Shown: in pieces, positions 7,992 through 18,275 of the stretch
Position numbering within the stretch: the first letter of the stretch is position 1
Layout: each line of letters opens with the position of its first letter
Assembly: GCF_000982955.1 (NCBI RefSeq)
Contig: NZ_KQ058864.1
Span: 1 to 33,265, forward strand
Reading direction: 5' to 3'
Length of the DNA stretch: 33,265 nt
Source: Micromonospora sp. HK10
Lineage (GTDB): Bacteria; Actinomycetota; Actinomycetes; Mycobacteriales; Micromonosporaceae
Notes under the pieces: model-generated
The model's database searches: none
The model's input: the letters and a program-made list of their open reading frames with translations, nothing else
Told to the model about the DNA's origin: nothing
Program-made: the position numbers and the translations under genes

Positions 7992-8960
7992 TCACCTCCG
8001 GGTACGGGCGCGGATCAGCTTGGGTACGGCGGCCAGCCCGGTGACCGGCCGGAACGCGTGCGCGGCGGTACGCAGGGCGGCGTACTCGTCGTCGGCCAGG
8101 TCGATCTCGGCGGCGGCGGCGTTGCGTTCCACCTGCTCCACCCCGGAGGCGCCGGGGATGGCCACCACGTTGGGGTGGCGCAGCAGGTACGCCAGGGCGA
8201 TCTGGCTCGGGGTGGCGTCGTGCGCGGCGGCCACCTCGCGCAGGGTGGCGATCAGGTCGGTGCCGCGTGCCAGGTTCTCCGGCAGGAAGTACGGGTTGGC
8301 CCGGCGCACCGCCCCGCCCGGCGGGTTGCCGGCGTCGTAGCGGCCGGACAGGAAGCCCTGCGCGAGCGGGCTGTACGCGATGACGATCCGGCCGGCCTGC
8401 TCCGCGTACGGGATCAGGTCTTCCTCGGGGCCGCGGTCGACCATGCTGTAGCGGACCTGGTTGCTCAGCACCCGGCGGCCCAGCGCGGCCTCGGCGAACC
8501 GCCAGCGGCGCAGGCTGTAGTTGCTGCACCCGACCTCGCCGACCAGCCCGACGTCCTGGAGGGCGCGCATGCCGCGCATGGTGGTGGTGTCGGCGACCAC
8601 CGGGTTGGGCTGGTGGACCTGGTAGAGGTCGATGCCGGCCACACCGAGCCGGGCGGCGGAGGCGACGGCGCGTTGCTGCACCACGGGAGCGACCGGCAGC
8701 ACCGGGAAGATCTTGGTGGCCACCACCACCCTGCCCCGGTCCGGGCCGAGCGCCGCGCCGAGGATCCGCTCGCTGCGGCCGAACCCGTAGACCTCGGCGG
8801 TGTCGAAGAGGGTGACGCCCAGGTCCAGCGCCCGCCGCACGATCTCACTGGCCCGGCGCTCGTAGTCGGGGCCGTAGCCCCACTCGCGCGAACCGAACTG
8901 CCAGGTGCCCAGGCCGATCTTGGAGATCGGCTTGGCGGTGTCGACCGGGACGAAACGCAT
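7992..8960 (-). CDS. Aldo/keto reductase
   Basis: A 322-residue NADPH-dependent oxidoreductase with an (alpha/beta)8 barrel. The catalytic tetrad is visible: Asp53 and Tyr58 in LFDTAEVYGFG, Lys83 in VATKIFP and His116 in YQVHQPNP. C-terminal cofactor-binding sequence IPGASGVEQVERN is present. The start is ATG 8958-8960; the upstream alternative at 9020 would add 20 residues running into the shared promoter repeats. A TAGCTT -10 element 7 bases upstream suggests a leaderless transcript. The gene is divergent from a second aldo/keto reductase and co-transcribed with a hemerythrin-domain gene. The substrate cannot be read from sequence. Confidence 0.93.
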   Translation of the reverse strand: MRFVPVDTAKPISKIGLGTWQFGSREWGYGPDYERRASEIVRRALDLGVTLFDTAEVYGFGRSERILGAALGPDRGRVVVATKIFPVLPVAPVVQQRAVASAARLGVAGIDLYQVHQPNPVVADTTTMRGMRALQDVGLVGEVGCSNYSLRRWRFAEAALGRRVLSNQVRYSMVDRGPEEDLIPYAEQAGRIVIAYSPLAQGFLSGRYDAGNPPGGAVRRANPYFLPENLARGTDLIATLREVAAAHDATPSQIALAYLLRHPNVVAIPGASGVEQVERNAAAAEIDLADDEYAALRTAAHAFRPVTGLAAVPKLIRARTRR

Positions 8961-8967
8961 GGGGTCG

Positions 8968-9098
8968 AAGCTACCCAAGCCGGCGGGCCGGCACGCCCGT
9001 TCCGGCGTCCGGGGTGGCACGCCCGTTCCCGCGTCGGGATCGGAACGGGCGGGAGCTGGCCGCCTCCGGCCCGGACCGGGGCCGGCCGGGACTAGGGT
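8968..9098. promoter_or_regulatory. Divergent promoter region with triple CGCCCGTTCC repeat
   Basis: A 145-bp spacer separates two divergent aldo/keto reductase genes. It holds TAGCTT (minus strand, 8968-8973) 7 bases from the left start and TAGGGT (plus, 9093-9098) 7 bases from the right start; both fit TANNNT. Between them are two direct copies of GGCACGCCCGTTCC(G/C)GCGTC at 8990-9009 and 9016-9035, a 26-bp period. An inverted partial copy of the CGCCCGTTCCG core lies at 9041-9051. This arrangement suggests an operator for one regulator controlling both genes. Confidence 0.55.
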
Positions 9099-9105
9099 CG
9101 ACGGC

Positions 9106-10095
9106 GTGACCTACCTCGCCACCGACGACCGTTACGACGCGATGACCTACCGGCGCAGCGGGCGCAGCGGCTTGCGGCTGCCCGCCATCTCGCTCGGGTT
9201 GTGGCACAACTTCGGCCCGGACCGGCCGTACGAGCGGCAGCGGGACATCGTCCGGCGCGCCTTCGACCTCGGCATCACCCACTTCGACCTGGCCAACAAC
9301 TACGGCCCGCCGCCCGGTTCGGCGGAGGAGAACTTCGGCCGGATGCTCGCCACCGACCTGCGGCCGTACCGGGACGAGCTGGTGATCTCCACAAAGGCGG
9401 GCTACCTCATGTGGCCCGGCCCGTACGGCGAGTGGGGCTCCCGCAAGTACCTGATCTCGTCGCTGGACCAGTCGCTGCGCCGGATGGGCCTGGACCACGT
9501 CGATGTCTTCTACTCGCACCGGTTCGACCCGGACACCCCGCTGGAGGAGACGATGGGCGCGCTGGACACGGCCGTCCGTTCCGGCAGGGCGTTGTACGTC
9601 GGCATCTCCAACTACACCTCGGAGCAGACCGAGCGGGCCGCGGCGATCCTGCGCGACCTGGGCACCCCGCTGCTGATCAACCAGCCGTCGTACTCGATGC
9701 TCAACCGCTGGACCGAGTCCGACGGGCTGCTGGACACGCTGGAGCGGGTCGGCGCCGGCTGCATCGCGTACAGTCCGCTCGCCCAGGGCCTGCTCACCGA
9801 CCGCTACCTGCGCGGCATCCCGGCGGACTCGCGGGTGCGCACCAGCGTCTTCCTCAACGAGAGCGATCTGACCGAGGAGAAGATGGCCACCATCCGCGGC
9901 CTGGCGGCGATCGCCGAGCGGCGCGGGCAGACCCTGGCCCAGCTGGCGCTGGTCTGGGCGCTGCGGGACCCGCGGATGACCAGTCTGATCATCGGGGCGA
10001 GCAGCGTCGCCCAGCTCGAGGGGAACGTGGCCGCCCTGGACAACCTCGACCTCTCGGCCGAGGAACTCGCCGAGATCGACCGCCACCTGGGCTGA
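9106..10095 (+). CDS. YghZ-like aldo/keto reductase (L-glyceraldehyde 3-phosphate reductase type)
   Basis: A 329-residue protein closely matching the E. coli YghZ (AKR14) pattern from memory. It shares LSLGLWHNFG-like, ITHFDLANNYGPPPGSAEEN and STKAGYLMWPGPYGEWGSRKYL-type segments. The tetrad is Asp61, Tyr66, Lys97 and His138. The GTG start (9106-9108) is preferred over the ATG at 9142, because YghZ also has a short N-terminal extension before its YRxxGxSGLRLP segment and TAGGGT lies 7 bases upstream, implying a leaderless message. By homology it reduces L-glyceraldehyde 3-phosphate or methylglyoxal with NADPH, in the cytoplasm. It is convergent with the LPMO gene downstream. Confidence 0.93.
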   Translation: MTYLATDDRYDAMTYRRSGRSGLRLPAISLGLWHNFGPDRPYERQRDIVRRAFDLGITHFDLANNYGPPPGSAEENFGRMLATDLRPYRDELVISTKAGYLMWPGPYGEWGSRKYLISSLDQSLRRMGLDHVDVFYSHRFDPDTPLEETMGALDTAVRSGRALYVGISNYTSEQTERAAAILRDLGTPLLINQPSYSMLNRWTESDGLLDTLERVGAGCIAYSPLAQGLLTDRYLRGIPADSRVRTSVFLNESDLTEEKMATIRGLAAIAERRGQTLAQLALVWALRDPRMTSLIIGASSVAQLEGNVAALDNLDLSAEELAEIDRHLG

Positions 10096-10119
10096 ACCGG
10101 CCGGGCAGCGGTGGCGGCC

Positions 10120-11046
10120 TCACCAGGTCCGGCGACGAACGGCGCGGTGGTTGCGGATCCCGCAGGGCCGGCCCACCGGCCCGCCGCCGGGACGGCGCAA
10201 CCGCAGCCCGACCAGGGTGGCCAGCAGCACGCCGGCCAGCACCGCCGCCGCGACCACCGGGCGGCGCGGGCCGCCGCCCGCCTCGGTCACGGCCGCCACC
10301 GGCGTCCCCTCTCCCGGACGGTCACCCCGCTCGCCGGCCGGGGCCGACGCGAGGGTACGCGGTGCCGCCGCGCCCGCCGGGGGCGTCGCCGACCGGCCGG
10401 TACGCGGCCGCGAGGCGGTCGCCGCCGACCGGAACACCACGTCGGAGCAGGAATAGTAGGTGTCCTGGGTGTCCGAGTTCTGCCAGATGACATAGATGAT
10501 GTGCCGGCCGGTCCGGTCCGCCGGCAGCCGCCCCGACATCTGGTACGCGCCGCCTCGGATCGGCGGGTCGGTGGCCGTGAGGAACGGCTTCGCCTCGACG
10601 TCGGCCCAGTTCAGGCGCCGGGTGGGGGCGTATCCGTCGGTGGTCACGTAGAGCCGGAAGGTGCCCCGGTGCGGGATGGTGGTGCGGTAGCGGAAGGTGT
10701 AGCGGGCGCCGGCGGTGAGCGTGGTGGCCGGCCAGTCGGCGCGCGGCAGGTCCAGCCCCCGGTACGCGGAGAGCCCTCCGCTGCACAACTCGCCGTCGGG
10801 GATGCGGTCCCGGTCCCGGCCGTCGACCCGGGCGACCCGGATGTTGTCCCACTCGCGGACGGCGGCGCCCGCGGCGACGGCCGCCCGGCAGGCCGGTGTG
10901 CCGGACCGGCCGCCCTCCGGGCCGCAGGCGGCCGCCCGGCTCAGCGGGCTGGTCGGCGCGCCGTGCGCCTGCGCCGGCCCGGCGGTGCCGCACAGGGTCA
11001 CGGTGGCGGCCGCGGCAGCGGCGAGGATTCGACGACGTACGGCCAT
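10120..11046 (-). CDS. AA10-type lytic polysaccharide monooxygenase with C-terminal membrane anchor
   Basis: A 308-residue secreted copper enzyme. The signal peptide ends PAQA, leaving His28 as the mature N-terminus, the first ligand of the histidine brace. The second is probably His126 in TTIPHRGTFRLYVT. The final strand YVIWQNSDTQDTYYSCSDVVF has Tyr at the axial position where many AA10 enzymes have Phe. Six Cys residues could form disulfides. A Pro/Ala/Thr-rich linker, one transmembrane helix (PVVAAAVLAGVLLATLVGL) and an Arg-rich tail follow, so the enzyme would stay on the cell surface. I see no carbohydrate-binding module and no LPXTG. The start is ATG 11044-11046 with GGAGG 7 bases upstream. 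By family knowledge it oxidatively cleaves chitin or cellulose. Confidence 0.9.
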   Translation of the reverse strand: MAVRRRILAAAAAATVTLCGTAGPAQAHGAPTSPLSRAAACGPEGGRSGTPACRAAVAAGAAVREWDNIRVARVDGRDRDRIPDGELCSGGLSAYRGLDLPRADWPATTLTAGARYTFRYRTTIPHRGTFRLYVTTDGYAPTRRLNWADVEAKPFLTATDPPIRGGAYQMSGRLPADRTGRHIIYVIWQNSDTQDTYYSCSDVVFRSAATASRPRTGRSATPPAGAAAPRTLASAPAGERGDRPGEGTPVAAVTEAGGGPRRPVVAAAVLAGVLLATLVGLRLRRPGGGPVGRPCGIRNHRAVRRRTW

Positions 11047-11298
11047 GGGTGGACCTCCGGCCGGTGGTACGGGCGCGGGCCGGCAAAGGTTCGACCCGGG
11101 GCCGATTGCGTGGCGTGACCCGGGTCCGGGCGCGGCGGGTCGCGCCCGGCGGCGCGGCCCGACTACCGGCGCCCCGCCGCGCTCGACGGGGGCCGGCATC
11201 GGTCGTCCGGAGCCGCCCTCGGAGTGGCGGCGGTCCGGTCGGGTCAACCGAACGGACCGCGTCGGCGTCGCGGGACCTCGCCGAGCGGGGCGGGGTCC

Positions 11299-11331
11299 TA
11301 CAGTGACGGCACCCCCGAGCCAGCAAAGGAG
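11299..11331 (+). promoter_or_regulatory. -10 element and ribosome binding site for the DUF4153 gene
   Basis: TACAGT (11299-11304) fits TANNNT. AAAGGAG (11325-11331) is a good Shine-Dalgarno site 6 bases before the GTG at 11338, and it decides that start over frame starts further upstream. No clear -35 box is seen. The rest of the 290-bp spacer to the divergent LPMO gene is GC-rich without other recognisable signals. Confidence 0.5.
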
Positions 11332-11337
11332 CGCGCC

Positions 11338-13599
11338 GTGCCCGAGCCGCCGCCGACGCCAGATCCGCCCCCGGCCGCCCCCGCGGCCGGGCCCTCGGCG
11401 GGTGCCGCCGCCGTCCCGCCGTACCTGCTCGTCATGCCCGACGTGGCGGGCGGGCCGCCCGGTGTCGTCTGGCCCGGCCGGGAGGGCGAGCCCGCCTGGG
11501 CCATTCCGGTCGTCGTGCCACCGGGCACGCGCGGCTACGCGGTCTTCCTGCCGCTGGTCCCGCCGGGCGAGGCGCCGGACGCGGCGCGGATCGTGCTGCC
11601 CGCGCCGGGCGTGCCCACCCAGGCCACCGCCCCGGCCGTCGAGGTCACCACCCCTGCCGCCCCGGCCAACCCACCGACCGGCACCGCCCCGGCCGCTGGC
11701 GGGGACCCGGCCGCCACCGCACCGGCCGCCCCGGCCGCTGGCCCGGCGACCGGCGACGCGGACCCGGGGGCCGGCGGACCCGACCTCGGGTCCGGAGACG
11801 GGGTGACGGTGACCGCACCCGGCGAACCGGCTCCCGCAGCCGAAGCGACGACCGCCGCCGGCCGGAGCGCACCGGCAACGGCGGGAACCGGCACCACTGG
11901 CCAGCTGCCGCCGGGCGCGGCGGCCCCGGCGGCGTCGTCCGGGACCGTAGCGCCGGCCGGCGGCCCCGGATCCGGGACCGCGCAGCCGGGCGGGCCGGCC
12001 GTGCCGCCGGGCCTCGCGCCACCGGTGCCGCAGCCCTGGGGCGCGGCACCGCCGCCCGGCGGGTTCTGGGTCCCCCGGCCGCCCGGGCCGCGGACCTCGT
12101 TCCTCGGGGCCCGCTGGCCGGAGCCGAAGCAGGCCACCGGGCGGGCGGTTCCGCTCGCCGTGCTGGCCGGCGCGCTCGGCACCGCCTTCTTCGTGCCGCT
12201 GAACGCGGTCGGCATCGGCTGGTTCCTGGGCTGGCTCACGCTGACCCTCGGCGTGCTGGTGGGCGTACGCCGGCGCACCGCCGAACTGCCGCGCACCGAG
12301 CGGCTGATCCGGGGTGGCTGGGCCGCGGCGGCGCTGGCGCTGCTGGCCGTACTGGCCTTCCGCAACGCCTGGTGGCTGGTGACGTTCTGCGTGCTCGGCG
12401 CGCTGGGCTGCGCCACCCTGGCCATCGTCGGCGGCCGGCTGGTCCGGTCGATCCTGTTCGGGCTGGTGGCGGCACCGTTCGCGGCGTTCCGCGGCCTGCC
12501 CTGGGTACGCCGGCACATCAGCGCCTCGCCCGAGGCCGCGATGGTCCGCCGGATCATCGGGTCGGTGGTCGCCACCGTACTGGTGCTGGTCGTCTTCGGT
12601 GCCCTGCTCGCCTCCGCCGACGCGGCGTTCGACGAGGTCCTCAGCGCGATCGTCCCGGAGATCAACATCGGTACGGTGTTCCGCTGGATCTTCCTGGCCG
12701 CCGTCGGTGGCCTGATCGCCGTCGCGGCGGTCTACACCCTGGCCGCGCCGCCCGACCTGTCCACCGTGGACCGGCCGGCCCGCCGCCGCCTCGGCCTGCT
12801 CGAGTGGGCCCCGGCCATCGGGGCGCTCACCCTGCTCTTCGCCGGTTTCGTGGTGGTGCAGTTCACCGTGCTCTTCGGCGGCGAGGGGCACGTGCGGAAG
12901 GTGGCCGACCTCAGCTACTCCGAGTACGCCCGCAGCGGCTTCTGGCAGCTGCTCTTCGTCACCCTGCTGACCCTCGCCGTGCTGGGCGGGGTCAGCCGCT
13001 GGGCCAGCCGGGAGCGGCCGCTCGAACGTACCCTGCTGCGCGTGCTGCTGGGCCTGCTCAGCGCGCTCAGCGTGGTGATCGTGGTGTCGGCGCTGTCCCG
13101 GATGTGGACCTACCAGAAGGTCTACAGCTTCACCGGTGAGCGGATCTTCGTGATGGCGTTCGAACTGCTGCTCGGGGCCGTGTTCCTGATGATCCTGGCG
13201 GCGGGCGTCCGGTGGCAGGGGCGGTGGATCCCCGGCTCGACGGTGGCGCTGGCCGTGGTGATGCTGCTCGGGTTGGCCGCGCTCAACCCGGAGGACTACG
13301 CCGCCCGGCGCAACATCCTGCGGTACGAGCAGACCGGCAAGATCGACGCCTGGTATCTGCGGGCCCTCTCCGCCGACGCCACGCCCGCCCTGACCCGGCT
13401 CCCCGATCCGGTCCGCCGCTGCACCCTGAGCTGGATCGCCGACGACCTCGACGAGTCCGACCCCTGGTACGCCTGGAACCTGGGGCGGTACCGGGCCCGG
13501 CAGGCCCTCGACCGGGTCGGTCCGGATGCCGTGGGCGGCCCGAAGGACTGCCGTCGGGCCGACCAGTTCGACCTGCCCAAGAGCCGCCGGCCGCGGTGA
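11338..13599 (+). CDS. DUF4153/DUF4173-family polytopic membrane protein with Pro/Ala-rich N-terminus
   Basis: A 753-residue protein starting at GTG 11338-11340. The first ~240 residues are Pro/Ala/Gly-rich low complexity, probably a disordered cytoplasmic region. The rest has about eleven to twelve transmembrane helices. The C-terminal half carries features I associate with DUF4153/DUF4173: YSEYARSGFWQL, MWTYQKVYSFTGER, LNPEDYAARRNI and a LSADATPAL segment before a soluble tail. The function of the family is unknown; members occur beside sensor kinases and regulators in other actinobacteria. The gene stands alone, divergent from the LPMO gene and ending at a strong terminator. Confidence 0.85.
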   Translation: MPEPPPTPDPPPAAPAAGPSAGAAAVPPYLLVMPDVAGGPPGVVWPGREGEPAWAIPVVVPPGTRGYAVFLPLVPPGEAPDAARIVLPAPGVPTQATAPAVEVTTPAAPANPPTGTAPAAGGDPAATAPAAPAAGPATGDADPGAGGPDLGSGDGVTVTAPGEPAPAAEATTAAGRSAPATAGTGTTGQLPPGAAAPAASSGTVAPAGGPGSGTAQPGGPAVPPGLAPPVPQPWGAAPPPGGFWVPRPPGPRTSFLGARWPEPKQATGRAVPLAVLAGALGTAFFVPLNAVGIGWFLGWLTLTLGVLVGVRRRTAELPRTERLIRGGWAAAALALLAVLAFRNAWWLVTFCVLGALGCATLAIVGGRLVRSILFGLVAAPFAAFRGLPWVRRHISASPEAAMVRRIIGSVVATVLVLVVFGALLASADAAFDEVLSAIVPEINIGTVFRWIFLAAVGGLIAVAAVYTLAAPPDLSTVDRPARRRLGLLEWAPAIGALTLLFAGFVVVQFTVLFGGEGHVRKVADLSYSEYARSGFWQLLFVTLLTLAVLGGVSRWASRERPLERTLLRVLLGLLSALSVVIVVSALSRMWTYQKVYSFTGERIFVMAFELLLGAVFLMILAAGVRWQGRWIPGSTVALAVVMLLGLAALNPEDYAARRNILRYEQTGKIDAWYLRALSADATPALTRLPDPVRRCTLSWIADDLDESDPWYAWNLGRYRARQALDRVGPDAVGGPKDCRRADQFDLPKSRRPR

Positions 13600-13603
13600 C
13601 GCC

Positions 13604-13641
13604 GGGCCCGGGCCGCCCGCCCCGCCGGGCGGCCCGGGCCC
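13604..13641. terminator. Bidirectional terminator hairpin between convergent genes
   Basis: A perfect 16-bp GC stem (13604-13619 with 13626-13641) closes a 6-base loop. It begins five bases after the DUF4153 stop and ends 29 bases before the GH15 stop on the other strand, so it can serve both convergent genes. It has no T-tract on either side, as is usual for actinobacterial hairpins. Confidence 0.8.
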
Positions 13642-13670
13642 ACCTGCCCGAGCCGTCGGCGCGGGCCGGG

Positions 13671-15530
<1,860 letters not shown>

Positions 15531-15653
15531 CTGTCCTCCCCCGCTCATCCCGGCCGCGGCACGACTACCCCTGACCTGGCCCGACACACCCGGATGCCCC
15601 TGCCGGGCGGGCCGCTTCGGCCCGATCCGGCCCGGCGGCCGGCCATCTGCACA

Positions 15654-15659
15654 TACCAT
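15654..15659 (+). promoter_or_regulatory. -10 element (TACCAT) for leaderless SCP2-like gene
   Basis: TACCAT fits TANNNT and ends 6 bases before the GTG at 15666. There is no ribosome binding site before that codon, so a leaderless transcript is likely. The spacer to the divergent GH15 gene is 135 bases. Confidence 0.5.
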
Positions 15660-15665
15660 TCGCGG

Positions 15666-16055
15666 GTGCCTGAGTCGATTGACCGGTTTTTCGACCGCCT
15701 GCCGTCGCTGGCCCCCAGGATCCTTCGCGGGCCGACGCACGGGCTCATGCGGATCGATCTCGACGTCGGTCACCGGACCGAGCACTGGCTGGTGGCCATG
15801 GGCCCGGGCACGGCCGTGGTGTCCCGCGGCAACGCGGAGGCCGACGCGGTGTGGCAGAGCGACATGGACCTCTTCGCCGACCTGGTGGCCGGACGCTCCC
15901 AGGGCATCGCGGCGGTGCTCCGCAACGACGCGACGATCAGCGGGGAGCTGTCCCTCTTCCTGGCGTTCCGGCGCTTCTTCCCGGAACCCGCCGGCGCGCA
16001 GGACCCGCGCGGGGTCGGCCGCCAGTCGGTCCACACCGGAGGCGGTCGCCGGTGA
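15666..16055 (+). CDS. SCP2 sterol-binding-like domain protein
   Basis: A 129-residue single-domain protein. The pattern fits the SCP2 fold: a strand pair HWLVAMGPGTAVVSRGN, then ADAVWQSDMDLFADLVAGRS, then a helix, and a C-terminal ISGELSLFLAFRRFFPEP segment. The family provides a hydrophobic tunnel for lipids, and in bacteria often serves as an accessory domain in enzymes or regulators. The GTG start at 15666-15668 follows a TANNNT box. Its stop overlaps the next start as GTGA, so it is tightly coupled to the debranching-type enzyme. The link between a lipid-binding fold and sugar metabolism is not understood. It could act as a small partner protein rather than a lipid carrier. Confidence 0.8.
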   Translation: MPESIDRFFDRLPSLAPRILRGPTHGLMRIDLDVGHRTEHWLVAMGPGTAVVSRGNAEADAVWQSDMDLFADLVAGRSQGIAAVLRNDATISGELSLFLAFRRFFPEPAGAQDPRGVGRQSVHTGGGRR

Positions 16056-18124
16056 AGCAGTTGATCAGCATCCTGGACGGGAACACGTTCGTCGTCTCCG
16101 ACGGCTGCGGGGACATCGAGGAGTCCTTCACCTACCCCATGGGGCTCTTCTCGTTCGACACCCGGTTCCTCTCCACCTGGATCCTCACCCTGGACGGCGC
16201 GCGCCTGCATGCCCTCTCCGTCGACGAGGAGACGTCCTACGGCACCACGTACTTCCTTGTGCCCGGTGAGCCCAGCCACTACGTGGACGCGAAGATCTCC
16301 GTCCAGCGGCACCGGGCGATCAACGGCAGCTTCGAGGAGACCCTCACCGTGTTCAACCACAACACGGACGCGGTCGAGGTCACCGTCCGAGTGGATGTCG
16401 GTGCCGACTTCGCGGACCTGTTCGAGATCAAGAACGCGCAGCGGAAACTCGGCCGGGCGACCGTCGACCTCGACGACGGCAACCTGCGCTTCAGCTACCG
16501 GCGGCAGAAGTTCCACCGCGAGGTGGTAATCAGATCCTCCACCGAGGCGCAGGTGGACGAGCGGGGCATGTCGTTCCGGGCCCGCCTCGAACCGCACGGG
16601 GAGTGGCAGACCCGGTTGCGGGCCACGGCCCGGATCATCGGCGCCAACGGCCGGGACTTCCGGGAGACCCTGCCGTTGGGTCCGGACCGGCCGGTGCCGG
16701 AGATCCGCGACGAGCGCCGCGAGTTCCTGGCCTCCGCGCCGCTGCTGCGCTCCGACAGCGAGGCACTGTCCCAGGCCTACCAGACGAGCCTGCGGGATCT
16801 CGCCGCGCTCCGGTACGAGTCGATCACCCTCGGCGCCCGGCTGGTGGCCGCCGGCCTGCCGTGGTTCATGACCCTGTTCGGCCGGGACAGCATCTTCACC
16901 TGCCTACAGGCCCTGCCCTTCATGCCGGCGGTGGTCGAGCCGACGATCGTCATGCTCGCCGGCCTGCAGGGCAGCCGCCTGGACGACTTCCGCGACGAGG
17001 AGCCCGGCAAGATCCTGCACGAGCTGCGCTACGGCGAACTCGCCGGGTTCGAGGAGCAGCCGCACTCCCCCTACTACGGCTCCGCCGACTCCACGCCGCT
17101 GTTCGTCATCCTCCTCGACGAGTACGAACGCTGGACCGGCGACGTCGAACTCGTCCGCCGGCTGGAGCACCCGGTCCGCGCGGCCCTCGACTGGCTCGAC
17201 ACCTTCGGCAACATGCTCGGCACCGGATACGTCTACTACCAGACCCGCAACCCGCGGACCGGGCTGCTCAACCAGTGCTGGAAGGACTCACCCGACGCCA
17301 TCTCGTACCACGACGGGCGGCTGCCCTCCTACCCGCTGGGCACCTGCGAGCTGCAGGGCTACGCGTACGACGCGAAGATCCGCGGGGCCCGGCTCGCCCG
17401 GGAGATCTGGCACGATCCGGCGTACGCCGACCGGCTCGAACGCGAGGCGGGCGAGCTGAAGCAGCGCTTCAACCGCGACTTCTGGCTGGCCGACCGCGAG
17501 TACTACGCCCTCGGCCTGGACCGGGACGGCAAGCCCATCGACTCGCTGTCGTCCAACATCGGGCACCTGCTGTGGAGCGGGATCGTCGACGAGGACCGCG
17601 CGCCGGCCGTCGTGCGGCACCTGCTGGGCTCGGCGCTCTTCTCCGGCTGGGGCGTGCGGACGCTGGCCACCACCGAAGGCCGGTACAACCCCGTCGGCTA
17701 CCACGTCGGCACCGTCTGGCCCTTCGACAACTCGATCATCGCCTGGGGGCTGGCCCGTTACGGGTTCCGGGAAGAGGCGGGCCGGATCGCGACCGGGATC
17801 CTCGCCGCCGCCCACTGTTTCAACGGCCGCCTGCCGGAGGCGTTCGCCGGTTTCCCCCGCACCCAGACCAACTATCCCGTCGAGTACCCCACCGCGTGCA
17901 GTCCCCAGGCCTGGTCCGCCGGCACCCCCCTGCTGCTGCTGCGGGTCCTGCTCGGCCTGCGACCGCACGAAGGGCACCTGATCATCGATCCCGACGTGCC
18001 CGACGGGATGGGCCGCATCGAACTCCTCGACATCCCGGGCCGCTGGGGCACCATCGACGCCCTCGGCCGCAGCCGGGACCGGATCGGGCTGGAACAGAGC
18101 ATGACCCGCTACGCCCAACCGTGA
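16052..18124 (+). CDS. Glycogen debranching-type glycoside hydrolase (amylo-alpha-1,6-glucosidase family)
   Basis: A 690-residue cytoplasmic protein starting at GTG 16052-16054. The N-terminal ~200 residues form a beta-sandwich of the GDE_N_bis type (SDGCGDIEESFTYPMGLF, FDTRFLSTW). The (alpha/alpha)6 barrel begins near 240, with MTLFGRDS (273-280), HSPYYGSADSTPLF, QCWKDS, GTVWPFDNSIIAWGL and LPEAFAGFPR. The last two hold the likely catalytic acidic residues of this GH63/GH133-like group. The gene overlaps the SCP2 gene by four bases and is divergent from GH15, and the two hydrolases may process the same glucan or glucoside. The fold is sure; the substrate is not, since relatives include mannosylglycerate hydrolases as well as debranching enzymes. 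Confidence 0.9.
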   Translation: MKQLISILDGNTFVVSDGCGDIEESFTYPMGLFSFDTRFLSTWILTLDGARLHALSVDEETSYGTTYFLVPGEPSHYVDAKISVQRHRAINGSFEETLTVFNHNTDAVEVTVRVDVGADFADLFEIKNAQRKLGRATVDLDDGNLRFSYRRQKFHREVVIRSSTEAQVDERGMSFRARLEPHGEWQTRLRATARIIGANGRDFRETLPLGPDRPVPEIRDERREFLASAPLLRSDSEALSQAYQTSLRDLAALRYESITLGARLVAAGLPWFMTLFGRDSIFTCLQALPFMPAVVEPTIVMLAGLQGSRLDDFRDEEPGKILHELRYGELAGFEEQPHSPYYGSADSTPLFVILLDEYERWTGDVELVRRLEHPVRAALDWLDTFGNMLGTGYVYYQTRNPRTGLLNQCWKDSPDAISYHDGRLPSYPLGTCELQGYAYDAKIRGARLAREIWHDPAYADRLEREAGELKQRFNRDFWLADREYYALGLDRDGKPIDSLSSNIGHLLWSGIVDEDRAPAVVRHLLGSALFSGWGVRTLATTEGRYNPVGYHVGTVWPFDNSIIAWGLARYGFREEAGRIATGILAAAHCFNGRLPEAFAGFPRTQTNYPVEYPTACSPQAWSAGTPLLLLRVLLGLRPHEGHLIIDPDVPDGMGRIELLDIPGRWGTIDALGRSRDRIGLEQSMTRYAQP

Positions 18125-18275
18125 GCGCGCCGGCGGGGAGGCGGCGGACCGGTGCCGGGGCCGGCGCGCCGTCCCACGCACCACGGGGGCGGCGTCGATG
18201 ACGGACCTCGTCGAGCCTTCTGCCCTCGGCCGATTTCGTTGATCTGCGCGCCCCGCGTCGTGTCGGGTGGGCACC

